Source: Cordia subcordata (Eukaryota; Streptophyta; Magnoliopsida; Boraginales; Cordiaceae). Taken from it: a stretch of 64,000 nucleotides of DNA. Shown here in pieces: positions 1 through 8,687 of the stretch. Made by a program: the position numbers and the translations under genes. Under the pieces are notes generated by a model. The model did not search any database, was not told the DNA's origin, and saw nothing but the letters and a program-made list of their open reading frames with translations. Position 1 is the first letter of the stretch; each line of letters begins with the position of its first letter. Where the stretch lies: assembly GCA_028554755.1 (NCBI GenBank), contig JAPTOF010000030.1:1426001-1490000 (forward strand). The letters are read 5' to 3'.

Positions 1-10
1 CTTGTGTTTG

Positions 11-1076
11 TTTTTTTTTTGCGGGGCAAGATTGGATATATTCCAAAGAACAAAAGTTTACATGTACAAAAGATGTGGGGAGAAACAAGTACCTAAACAA
101 TAATATCTTCTAATCTCCACAATCTACATAAAGTTTTGTTCAAACGAGATGGCTGAAATTTTCTTCCATTTGTAAGTTTAACTCTAACATCATTAAAAAT
201 AGTATCAAAAATAGACTCCTCGGTTCTAGCTTGATTTTTGTAGATACGCTGATTCCTTTCAATCAAAATGTGGTAGATGGCTGCCCCAAAAACATGCTTG
301 AAAATTGTGGCCTTCAAATGCTTTTCAAATGCAAATGGTGTGGAGTAATCAATAATATCATGCCAACAAATCAGATTTTTCAGAACAAGAGTGAGTTGCA
401 ATCCCTTTCTCCATATCCTCCTGGTGAAACAACATTCAAAAAAGAGATGCTCCCTAGTCTCACAACCCATGTAACAAAAAATACACATTGGGTTAATATG
501 AAGCCCCCAATGCAAGATCCTGTATTTTGTGCTAAGGCAATCATGAAAAGCAAGCCAAACAACGAAGCTATGTTTAGGATTATGCCTCTTATGCCAAATG
601 TAATAATAACCATCAAAATGAGTGCCCTTTCTTCTAATACTTTCCCAAGTGTGAGAAAATGTGAAGCCTCCACATGGAGAAAGGTTCCGTGAAATTTTAT
701 CCATAGTGCCTTCAATAAGATCAAAATCTGGAACATCAACTTGGGAGAGGTGCATTGGCCAATTCCAATAACCATCAATGAAAATATCACTAACCTTTGT
801 ATGAAGTGGGGGATAAGGAATGGCATTTGTCCAATGCTCAAAGAGAGAACCGTCCTTGTGCCAATTATCAATCCAAAAGAAGGTGTTTGCTCCATTACCA
901 ATCTTGTGTTGGATAAATCCTTTTGCTAGAACACGGCAGCCAAGAAGTGTTTTAAAAACCCAACTTGCATCCTTGGGAATTTGTAACATCCAAATAGAAG
1001 AGTCCTTGATGTAGTTTGCATGAACCCATTGACTCCAAAGCGATTCTTTTATTGCATACATCCTCCAAAAAATTTC
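11..1076 (-). mobile_element. 5'-truncated L1-type LINE (D1), 3' part of ORF2 with poly(A)
   Basis: On the minus strand this is the 3' third of a LINE: the region after the reverse transcriptase, the zf-RVT domain, a short 3' UTR and a poly(A) tail (T run at 11-20). It is flanked by the 10-bp direct repeat cttgtgtttg at 1-10 and 1077-1086, which I read as the target-site duplication. The element therefore entered the start of another LINE's ORF2 in the same orientation. It is very similar to the 3' part of the LINE at 34155-42271. The left repeat lies at the window edge, so the duplication may be longer. Confidence 0.85.
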
Positions 1077-1130
1077 CTTGTGTTTGTTAGGGGAATTAAA
1101 ACCCCTAGCATTCCAAGAGCATATAATCAT
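93..1130 (-). CDS. Chimeric LINE ORF2: endonuclease start fused in frame to C-terminal zf-RVT region
   Basis: This is an open frame of 345 codons. The first ~19 residues (MIICSWNARGFNSPNKHKE) are the start of an L1 endonuclease domain and belong to the target LINE. From FWRMYAIKES onward the protein is the C-terminal part of ORF2 from the inserted truncated LINE D1. That part holds the zf-RVT cysteine/histidine motif (CIFCYMGCETREHLFFEC) near residues 215-232 and the usual C-terminus ending in LEDIIV. Endonuclease catalytic residues and the whole reverse transcriptase are absent, so it cannot be an active ORF2 product. The frame stays open by chance or because the insertion is young. I doubt it makes a functional protein. 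Confidence 0.75.
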   Translation of the reverse strand: MIICSWNARGFNSPNKHKEIFWRMYAIKESLWSQWVHANYIKDSSIWMLQIPKDASWVFKTLLGCRVLAKGFIQHKIGNGANTFFWIDNWHKDGSLFEHWTNAIPYPPLHTKVSDIFIDGYWNWPMHLSQVDVPDFDLIEGTMDKISRNLSPCGGFTFSHTWESIRRKGTHFDGYYYIWHKRHNPKHSFVVWLAFHDCLSTKYRILHWGLHINPMCIFCYMGCETREHLFFECCFTRRIWRKGLQLTLVLKNLICWHDIIDYSTPFAFEKHLKATIFKHVFGAAIYHILIERNQRIYKNQARTEESIFDTIFNDVRVKLTNGRKFQPSRLNKTLCRLWRLEDIIV

Positions 1131-1178
1131 GGGGAGGAAGTAGATGGGGCCATAATCCCCAATGACAAGTTGCCCTTT
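1077..1178 (-). pseudogene. LINE remnant: end of ORF1 and start of ORF2 (target of D1)
   Basis: Minus-strand remnant holding the last codons of a LINE ORF1 and the first codons of ORF2. The ORF1 stop and ORF2 start overlap as ATGA (ATG at 1130-1128), as in every other LINE junction in this window. Its 3' continuation lies beyond the left edge of the window, after the second copy of the D1 target duplication. Its 5' side stops abruptly at the poly(A) of the LINE fragment at 1179-1445. Confidence 0.7.
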
Positions 1179-1445
1179 TTTTTTTTGTTTTTTACGAGAA
1201 AAGTGAGGTTTTTGTATTCACAAAAGGAAACAAACATGTACAAAAAGGGGAGTATACAATAACGTTTTCTAAGCCGCAATTCTTACAAACAGATTTGTTA
1301 ATGATAGAGAAAACAAACTTTTTTGCAAAAGAGCATTTAAACCTAACATCATTATAGATAGATGAGAAAATTTGCTCCTCGGTCTTGACTCCTTTGCTGA
1401 ATTTCTGATTGTTCCTTTCCGTCCAAATATGATATGATAGTTGTC
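1179..1445 (-). mobile_element. Strongly 5'-truncated LINE, last ~80 codons of ORF2 and tail
   Basis: Minus-strand fragment with a poly(A)-like run (T-rich at 1179-1196) preceded by the family's terminal motif (cctcacttttctcg in element orientation). It encodes the ORF2 C-terminus: the YHIWTERNNQKF block, then the EEQIFSSIYNDVR block, then a stop. The right boundary near 1445 is judged from loss of similarity to other copies. Beyond it the sequence becomes gypsy LTR. I could not find a clean target-site duplication. Confidence 0.7.
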
Positions 1446-2259
1446 TCTTGAGTGCAAGTTTTAAAGATCCGCAACCACACGGATCGATGCAGTGTAGTGT
1501 GTGCAAGAACGGGTGTCGAACCACAAGGAGGCTATGTTGTAAGATGGATTCTACATGTGTGTTCTAGAGAATGCCAAAAAGGAAATTTAAACTAAATATT
1601 TTTGGTATTTTTGGATGGTCAGGAGCTCAAACTAAAGAAAATAAAATTACACTATGAGAATGGAAAATGTGGAGACAAATGGAAAAGATTAGGGTGACAT
1701 CACTTGTTAATGGGTGATCTCAGATTCCAATGCTATGGGATTACATGGAATGGCTTGATTATCAATTGCTCTTTTAATGACTCAATGCGGGTTTATCCCT
1801 AGGCGGCACTTCCTAAAGCTATTGTGTGGTCCTTATGACCTAGGGCCTTAAGAGTGACTAACTAGCTTCCTAGGTGACCTATAACAAACCTACCCTAGTA
1901 CCTAAATCATTGCCTAGATTTAAAGCCAAGACCTAGTGTCGTAAGAGTCAACTAAATCTACCCAAAAACCTATTGGCTAGATTTAAAGCCGAAGGAGACT
2001 CGATTTAGACTAGCCTTTAATTGTGCTTCATCATTCTAGGGTCACAATAGCGAGATTTGACCTATTAATGCATTCATACAGGTTCTAAGCCAAGGTGTTT
2101 GTGAATAAAGGAACCTATTCAACTCCAAACATCGTCATGCTCAGATTACACCATTAAAAGCACTTTTGAACCAACATGTATGCAATATTGAGGTCATATT
2201 TACTACTACGCATGCAAACATACACATGGACATGAATATAAGCAATACCCACTTTATAA

Positions 2260-2275
2260 GATCCATACATAAACA
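2260..2275. repeat. Target-site duplication, left copy (ORF1-only element i)
   Basis: gatccatacataaaca at 2260-2275 is repeated exactly at 5221-5236, immediately after the poly(A) of the element. This 16-bp duplication marks a LINE-type target-primed insertion. Confidence 0.92.
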
Positions 2276-2392
2276 AGCTTCTTCTCCGTTGCCAGGATAA
2301 AAATTTCTCTCTCTAGAAATATGCTCTCCCTTCTCTCTAGAGTTACTACACTAAATTTCCAAACTTTATCTTCTTAAATTCATCTTTCAACC

Positions 2393-5032
2393 ATGCCTAA
2401 GAAGAAAAATCACACTTCTTCCCGTAAAAGTGCTAGGATCAAGGCTATCAAGGAAAAACTTAAAGAATCCTATGAAGAAATCTCTCAAAATTTTAATGAA
2501 CAAGTAGGAAATGGGGCTGGATTTTTTGAAACTTCACATGCCATGGCTGAACATTCATCTTCATCTTTAATGGAGGAAGAGGAGTTTTCAACCAACTCTT
2601 GCATGGATCTCAACCAACAAAGCAACATGGGATTTTCGGCCTCATCTTTTAAGCAAAATGAGCAATCAGCTGCGACAAGTAAGCATTCATCTCCTTAAGC
2701 TCAAGTTTATTTTGAAGATTTGGATAAGAAAATTGAAGAACTAGAAAAATTTGCCCCCCCTCAATTGGTTTGGGAAAATTCCTTGAGGAAAAATACAATA
2801 TCTCCAAGAAGGAACTTGTGCAAAGTTTGTCCAGAAAAAGTCATGAAAGATTAGTGCCAAAAGAAAATGATGATTTGCATTCTCATCTTCAAAATGTGGA
2901 GAACATTTCTCATGCTTTAAAATCTGATTTCCATCATTCTAATATGAACGAAAATGAACTTCAAATCAGAAAAAACACTTCGGCGTCTATTTGTGCTGAA
3001 ATGCATCTTGCAAACGAGCTTGTCTCTTCTCCAACTCAAAATGCAATTTCTCATGGTCAAAACTATGCTATTTTGCTTGAAAATTTCGTTGCAAATGCCC
3101 AAAATTTCAGCCATGGAAGTTCTGGTACGATTGAAGAAGATGGAAAAGCAAACTGGTTAATACCCAATGGTTTCTCGGTTGGTAAGGTACATGACAAACC
3201 TGATTTTGCAACTACTTTTTCAGGCCAAAAGGACCTCTTTTCTGCCTCCCCACACCATAAAATGACAGCACATCTCTCAAATTCCAAAGTGGGTGGCCCA
3301 CCACTCAATTTGAATCACACTTTTGATGCTAACCTAGAAGAATTTCCCCCTTTGTGTATTCAGCCGAGTGGCAAATCTGCTGGTCCATGTGGCTTTGAAC
3401 ATGGCACATATGTGGTTGCCACATCATTTAATGATGCCACTTCACCTATGCAAACAAATCAACAAAGCTCTTCCCAGAATCAATACTGAAATGGCTCCTC
3501 TTTTGGCCAACAAAAGCGTTCAGCCTCTTCGTCCATGTCAGCTCCTCCTTTTGACATGGCTGCCACTTATGACTCTTTAAAAAATACTTGTCATTCTCCA
3601 CAAGTTCCAAATGGAAATGACCTCTAGCAAGCTCCTCAGCGTTTAATCAACCAAAATCATGTCCTCTCCCATGGACATCTCCATGCAATTTCAATTGGTC
3701 AAGAGCATCATTTTCAAGGAAATCATTACACCTCAACTCCTCTCTTTTCTCAAGGAATTCATGAAGCAAATGGAGGAAGTTTTTGTGACCAACTTCAGCA
3801 AAACACTTTTTCTATATCCCAGCCAGCAAGCACATCATTTCAAGCTGCCCTTCAACACTCGGCATTGGCATCAAATTTGGATTGGAAGGACCATCTCGTA
3901 GGTAACCTCATGCATTCTCTTAAACTTGATTTTCATGAGCCTCTTGTTGAAAATGGAAGAATAGGGGCTGCCCCACCAAGTGATGTCTTTGAAGAGGGTG
4001 ATAGGCATTGTAAACATTGCCTCATTGGCCAATTCTTAGATAGGCCTCCCCCATTTTTTCTCCTTAGGAAAATGGTTGATAATCATTGGAAAAAAATTGG
4101 CAAGGTGGAGATTAAATCGGCTGAGAATGGGTTCTTTGTTTTTAAGTTTGAAAATGATGAGTATTGCAATCAAGTTATGGAACAACTTTGGCACGTTAAT
4201 CACCGGCCTCTCTTATTAAGAAAGTGGGATGCTAATGCACAAATGATAAACTTTGGATGGGAAAAAGTGCCACTTTGGGTCAAACTTAGAAATGTTCCAT
4301 GCTCACTTATCACTCGAAGAGGTCTTAGCTACATTGCAAGTACTATTGGCATACCATTACAAATGGATAAGCTTACGGAATCACGTGCCTTTGTTGGTTT
4401 TGCAAGAGTGTGTGTGGAAATGGATCTTTCAAAGTCTCTCCCTGATCACACCTATGTGAAATTAAGAAATGGGGATTGGGCCAAAATCGACATTGAATAT
4501 GCATGGAAGCCTCTTGTTTGCCCTTCTTGCAAGATTGTTGGACACTCCCTTTCTATGTGTCAAAATGGTCCCCCAAAAAATGCTCCTAGGCAAGCACCTA
4601 AAGTGATTGAAAAGAAGAATGATAATTGGAAAATGGCAAAGAATAGAAGAGTGTGGAAGAAAGTTGAGAATTTAATCCTACCCCATTCTCCAATGTGGTG
4701 GTTAATTCGGTTCAAGCTCCAAGTTTGGCAAAGAATCCAGCCCCATTATTGAAGAAAAGTTGGAAAATAATCATTTTGCGGTCCTTAATGCAAATGAAGG
4801 CACATCAAAAGTAAAGGATGATTTGATAAAGAGTGATGAAGAAAATGTCATTATCCAAGAAAACGACACAAATGTTGCTGATTTGGACGCCCAACAACAT
4901 GAAAATCAAAATGAAGTGCAATTGATTGAAGATAACTTGAGTGTTGAGCAAGATAGATGGGAAGGGAATATTGGGAACACACTTGAAGGCTCTTGGACCA
5001 AACTTGAACATCCTAATCCTACCCCCATTTGA
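2393..5032 (+). pseudogene. LINE ORF1 (RNA-binding, DUF4283-like plus CCHC knuckle), broken
   Basis: ORF1 of the ORF1-only element, expected to coat the element RNA as a gag-like nucleic-acid-binding protein. The start at 2393 gives MPKKKNHTSSRKSARI, matching the basic N-termini of other ORF1s here. It is broken into frames at 2393-2698, 2770-3489, 3865-4752 and 4760-5032 by a stop at 2696 and frameshifts. The conserved core lies at 3985-4600: a DUF4283-like stretch with 'EQLWHVNHRPLLLRKW', then 'VPLWVKLRNVPCSL' and 'RRGLSYIAS', then a knuckle CPSCKIVGHSLSMC (CX2CX4HX4C). The core differs from that of the ORF2-bearing LINEs here and resembles the minus-strand element at 50545-54191. Confidence 0.85.
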
Positions 5033-5106
5033 TGCATTTCGAGACTTGATTGGATCTCTCTTTATTATTTTTCGTCTTGGGATTTCCCTTTTGTTTTGAT
5101 TTGCTT

Positions 5107-5156
5107 ACCCTCAAACTTGTCTTGCTTTGTAATGTTGTATCATTTAGTTTAAGGGT
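5107..5156 (+). other. 3' UTR hairpin of ORF1-only element i
   Basis: Arms accctcaaact (5107-5117) and agtttaagggt (5146-5156) pair at 10 of 11 positions. The loop contains gttgtatc. The same structure at the same place occurs in the other ORF1-only copies (8006-8053, 42826-42869, 46645-46694, 50607-50657) with different stem sequences. Confidence 0.65.
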
Positions 5157-5220
5157 TTGGATGGTGTTGTACCGAATTTTGCGCTTAATAAAAATCTTAC
5201 TTAATCCGCAAAAAAAAAAA

Positions 5221-5236
5221 GATCCATACATAAACA
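5221..5236. repeat. Target-site duplication, right copy (ORF1-only element i)
   Basis: Exact second copy of 2260-2275, directly after the poly(A) tail. Confidence 0.92.
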
Positions 5237-5603
5237 CATAGGCATGATTATAGAATGGATTAGAGGTGTTTAGTAGCAAATAGACTTCAATTTATACATA
5301 TGCAACTCTCATTGGTATATTATCAAACACCTAGACATGTATTGAGCAATAGCATTGAAACAAGAAGAACATAGCATATGTATATACATTAAACCATTGA
5401 ATCCCATAATATAGAAGCATAGAATCAACCCATTACACAAGTGTCATTACCTTAAACAAATCTACTCAAACATAATATAATAGAGGATGAAAGAGAGAAT
5501 AGAAAACTCCCCTTCCATCCTAGTAATTCTTGTACAAAATCCTTGAGTAGCCTTTGTTCCAAGTGTTTGAATCCCTCCAAATAAGCTTAAAACTAGGTGA
5601 AAA

Positions 5604-5625
5604 GTGTGTGTGTGTGTGTGTGTGT
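5604..5625. repeat. (GT)11 microsatellite
   Basis: Uninterrupted gt dinucleotide run within the LTR of element B. No function is implied. Confidence 0.95.
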
Positions 5626-5710
5626 TGGAGGTTGATGAAAGAGGAATTAGGGTTTGGGAGATGGGTGTGAAAGAATATGACTTAATTCATTACAAAATGA
5701 CCAAAAGCAG

Positions 5711-5719
5711 CCTTATATA
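5711..5719 (-). promoter_or_regulatory. TATA box of the element B LTR
   Basis: On the minus strand the LTR reads TATATAAGG. The same place in the other gypsy LTRs of this window reads TATTTAAGCC (10056-10065, 17536-17545, 40581-40590). Conservation of the site and its position next to the GC-rich block support a promoter role. Confidence 0.6.
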
Positions 5720-6189
5720 GCTAAATTCTACGACTAGAGGAACACTCTACCGAAGCGCCGGTACCCAGGGGGCCTTTATTCTGGTAGTAGAAGTTTACTC
5801 TCTATTTTTGGCAGAATAGTGAGCCGGTGCACTGGTACTTTGAGGCCAGTGCTCCAGTAGTGCCTCTTTGCTCTCTTTTGGCTTCGTTTTAGCTCCGTTT
5901 TGCTTCCAATTGTCTTAACCTTTGCTCGGAAGCCTCCAAACTTGATTTTCTTTCACTTTTCATCATCAATTATGCTTCCAATCCTTGCTCAAACCATCTC
6001 CATCTTCGTTGATCTTCAAACAATCCTCAATCTCACCTATAACATCCAAAACAGGCCATTAATGTAGCATTTCCCTTTTAAACTCAACTATGTATAGTTG
6101 TATACACTTAAACTATACCTAGCACAAGTGCTACATTACTGCAAGTATTAAGCTCAATGCACCTTCAAAATATAGACAAATAACAATTC

Positions 6190-6199
6190 AAACACACAT
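6190..6199. repeat. Target-site duplication of ORF1-only element ii (left copy)
   Basis: aaacacacat at 6190-6199 is repeated at 8111-8120, right after the poly(A) of the element. The duplication is at least 10 bp; the left end merges with the A run of the tail. Confidence 0.75.
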
Positions 6200-6248
6200 G
6201 AAGAACAATCTTTTATCACAATTTGCTGATTTGCAGTAGCCAAATACA

Positions 6249-7924
6249 ATGGAAAATGGTGGCATTTTGCTTGGGAATGGGTCATGCATTGAGAAGGAGG
6301 AAGAAAGAGAAAGGTGGTCTTTAACCAATGGTCACTCGGGTAAAGTACAAAACTTTTCAGAAAATGAAATGCACTTTCCAGATGCTTTTGCTGGTCAAAA
6401 TGACAAGTTTTCAGCAAGTCCTTACACTTTTTCGACAGCTCATCTCTCAAATAACAAGGACAAATCTCAGCCATTCACTCAAAAATCGATTGATTTTGAA
6501 AATTTTGGAGATTTCCCTCCACTTTGCAATCAGCCGAATAGTAGCCATTTTCTTGCACGTGATTACCATGTTGGGCCAGAGATGGCAGCCAACTCACCTC
6601 ATCTTGCCACCTCATCTTTTAATGGAAATCAACAAGCTTTCCTCCACAAGGCTCAACAACGAAACTTTGCACAAGATAATTTTTAAAATAGCAATTTTGG
6701 GAGCTTTGATGCAAACCCAAAATCTACCAATCAGAATCAAGATGGAGGGCAAGCAAGGCGTGCATTTGTTCAAGGAAGAAGAGAATACCCCCTAAATGCT
6801 TGGAAAAAACCTTTTAGACCAAGGTATGAACCTACTACTACTTCACCAAATTCTGATTGGGGTGGCCTTTTTGCTCAACATTGCACTTCTGATTTTAAGC
6901 TTCAAGGACATATTACAAAAATTGTCAATGGTATTGGAGAGGTTGATGACCCTCCAATTGATATCTATGAAGATGGAGAAAACTTTTGGCAACATTGCCT
7001 TGTTGGACAATTTCTTGGTGCTCCACCTCCTTTCTTCTTGATTAGAAACATGGTTGAACATGTTTGGAGAAGTTTTGGCAGAATTGAAATCTTTTCAAAG
7101 GGGAAAGAGTTATTTGTTTTCAAATTTGAGAGTGAGAAAAATACCAAAAAGTATTGGAGCAATTGTGGCATGTTAACCATAGACCACTTCTTTTGAGAAA
7201 ATGGGAGCCAAATCTTGAATTTGTTAATCTTACATGTAACAAAATACCAATTTGGGTCAAATTGAGAGATGTTCCCTTGAGCTTGTGGTCTAGAAGAGGC
7301 CTTAGTTATGTTGCATCTTTTATAGGAAATCCACTTCAAATGGATGCATTGACGGCATCAAGAAGAAATCTTGAATTTGCAAGAGTTTGTGTTGAAGTGA
7401 ATTTGGAAGAAAAGCTACCGGAGGAAATCTTTGTGAAACTAAGGGATGGCTCTGGGGCTAGAGTTGAAGTTGAATATGCTTGGAAACCTTCCAAGTGTGA
7501 TCATTGCAAGATGGTGGGGCATGTTGAAGACCATTGCCCATTGAAACCAAAACCCCATCCAATGCAACCTCTTGCTGCCCAAAATGCTCCCAAGCCCAAT
7601 TCCAAGGAAGTTTGGATTGAAGTTGGCAAAAAACAAGTCTCTTGGCTCTCCAAAAAAGATGTTGGAAACAAACCCACAAGTTCAAAGAGATACGCGGCCT
7701 CGTTCTCCTAGTAGGTCTCCCCCCATTCAAAATGCTTCTTGCCTGATTATGAAGATTGACAATCAATTTGAAGTTCTTGAAGATTCTATTGTCGAAAAGG
7801 ATGAAGGACCAATTCTTGGAAATGATGGAGAAAATCAAGAATTCCAAGAAAAGGCTCAATTTGAAGGAGTACATGAAGGAACCGGGGCCAATGATGAATC
7901 GGAGATTTCCTTCCCTCCAAATTG
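6249..7924 (+). pseudogene. LINE ORF1, 5'-truncated and frameshifted
   Basis: Gag-like RNA-binding ORF1 without its N-terminus. Pieces in different frames cover 6249-6686 (a serine/asparagine-rich linker with FGDFPPLCNQP, the counterpart of EEFPPLCIQP in element i), 7154-7711 and 7572-7924. The core has 'EQLWHVNHRPLLLRKWEPNL', 'IPIWVKLRDVPLSLWSRRGL' and a full CCHC knuckle CDHCKMVGHVEDHC near 7495-7540. The acidic tail ends SEISFPPN at 7921, directly followed by the 3' UTR. Confidence 0.8.
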
Positions 7925-8005
7925 ATTGTTGATACTACTTTGTTTTGTTGCTTGCTGATTTGCTTGCTTTCTCATTGATGTATGCTTTGTTTTTCTTTTA
8001 CTCTT

Positions 8006-8053
8006 CCCCTCAAGCAAAATTTGATTATTTTATTTGTATTCCAGCTTGAGGGG
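8006..8053 (+). other. 3' UTR hairpin of ORF1-only element ii
   Basis: Perfect 10-bp inverted repeat: cccctcaagc (8006-8015) and gcttgagggg (8044-8053), with a 28-nt AT-rich loop. It lies about 50 nt upstream of the poly(A). Confidence 0.7.
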
Positions 8054-8137
8054 ATTTGTAGTTGTTGTACTCATTCTGTGATTTATATATTCTTACTTAA
8101 CCCGCAAAAAAAACACACATAAAAACACAACACATCA

Positions 8138-8687
8138 ACACCCCCAAACCTTCTCCTTGCTTGTCCCCAAGCAAGTTCAATCTTAAGTTTATTTCTAAAG
8201 CCGATGCAATGGATTTCCTAAAGGATTGACTTGCTACCAAGGTTAGTTTAAGAAGCATAAAGGGGGCATTCCTATTGTGGAGAGATCCCTAAATCTCTTT
8301 AGACCCTCCCTCTATTCATAAGGGGTCTCGTTCCTCGTGGAAATTTCCCAAGTAGCCAGTCCACCACAAGCCTAGGATTCTAACTCACGCACTAGGGATG
8401 TTGATATTTCATTCTCCCTTAACTAACAAGGCCTCTCTAACATGCACCAAGCCTCAAAGACAAGAAGAGAGAATATACAAACACAATGGCTTATAAAAAG
8501 CCTTATTCACGTATCAACAAAAATGATAACTTGTGCTAAGATGACATTGTGTCACTTACGCACTTATTCATAAAACTTTTTGGTACCTTTGGCTTTTTTT
8601 TTTCTTCTTTCTTTTTTTGGATATTTTGCACCTTTTTGCCTCTTTCAATTTTTCTTTTTTTTATTTTTCATGCTTTGCATTGCATTC
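8138..8687 (-). mobile_element. 3' internal region of gypsy element B (left part)
   Basis: Non-coding 3' internal sequence of element B next to its LTR, homologous to 10718-11225 of element A. It starts with the polypurine-tract complement cccccaaacc (8141-8150) and a short hairpin (8156-8175), followed by a T-rich stretch (8590-8670). No gene is seen. It is interrupted at 8687 by element A and resumes at 18180. Confidence 0.75.
8683..8687. repeat. Target-site duplication of gypsy element A (left copy)
   Basis: cattc at 8683-8687 against tattc at 18180-18184: a 5-bp duplication with one later substitution, the size expected for gypsy integrase. Confidence 0.7.

Larger units (their letters stand above)
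2276..5220 (+). mobile_element. Full-length ORF1-only LINE (element i), non-autonomous
   Basis: A complete 2.9-kb retroposon bounded by a 16-bp target duplication (2260-2275 and 5221-5236). It has a 5' UTR rich in ctctct (2276-2392), an ORF1, a ~180-bp 3' UTR with a hairpin, the terminal motif cttacttaatccgc and a poly(A) tail (5210-5220). There is no ORF2 at all: the 3' UTR starts directly after the ORF1 stop. Because both ends are present, the lack of ORF2 is a property of the element and not the result of truncation. It must have used reverse transcriptase supplied in trans. Inserted in the LTR of gypsy element B. Confidence 0.85.
6200..8110 (+). mobile_element. 5'-truncated ORF1-only LINE (element ii)
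   Basis: A 1.9-kb retroposon bounded by a 10-bp target duplication (6190-6199 and 8111-8120). It starts inside ORF1 and runs through the ORF1 stop into a ~190-bp 3' UTR with a hairpin, the terminal motif cttacttaacccgc and poly(A). There is no ORF2. Its ORF1 core is closer to that of the ORF2-bearing LINEs here than to element i, so ORF1-only elements exist in at least two ORF1 lineages. Confidence 0.8.
1446..8137 (-). mobile_element. 3' LTR of old Ty3/gypsy element B, split by two LINE-like insertions
   Basis: Three pieces (about 1446-2275, 5237-6199 and 8121-8137) line up in order with the ~2-kb LTRs of gypsy element A (8688-10717, 16167-18179) and with the solo LTR at 39929-42056. Shared marks are the block around 'gtgcaagaacgg..tcgaacc..aaggaggc', the alternating gct/ggg-ttaaagcc blocks, and a right end in cacatca directly followed by the polypurine-tract complement (acacccccaaacc). 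It is diverged from A, so it is a sister subfamily and older. The left end (expected TGAT) is missing where it meets the LINE fragment at ~1445. Confidence 0.75.

Noticed and set aside
93..1130. An internally deleted LINE subfamily with a short ORF2.
   Set aside because: The direct repeat cttgtgtttg at 1-10 and 1077-1086 and the poly(A) at 11-20 show an insertion of a truncated LINE into another LINE's ORF2 start, so no deletion is needed.
8590..8670. T-rich stretches (also 11090-11210) as terminators or poly(A) tails of LINEs.
   Set aside because: They are present at the same place in both gypsy elements A and B and are not preceded by the LINE terminal motif.
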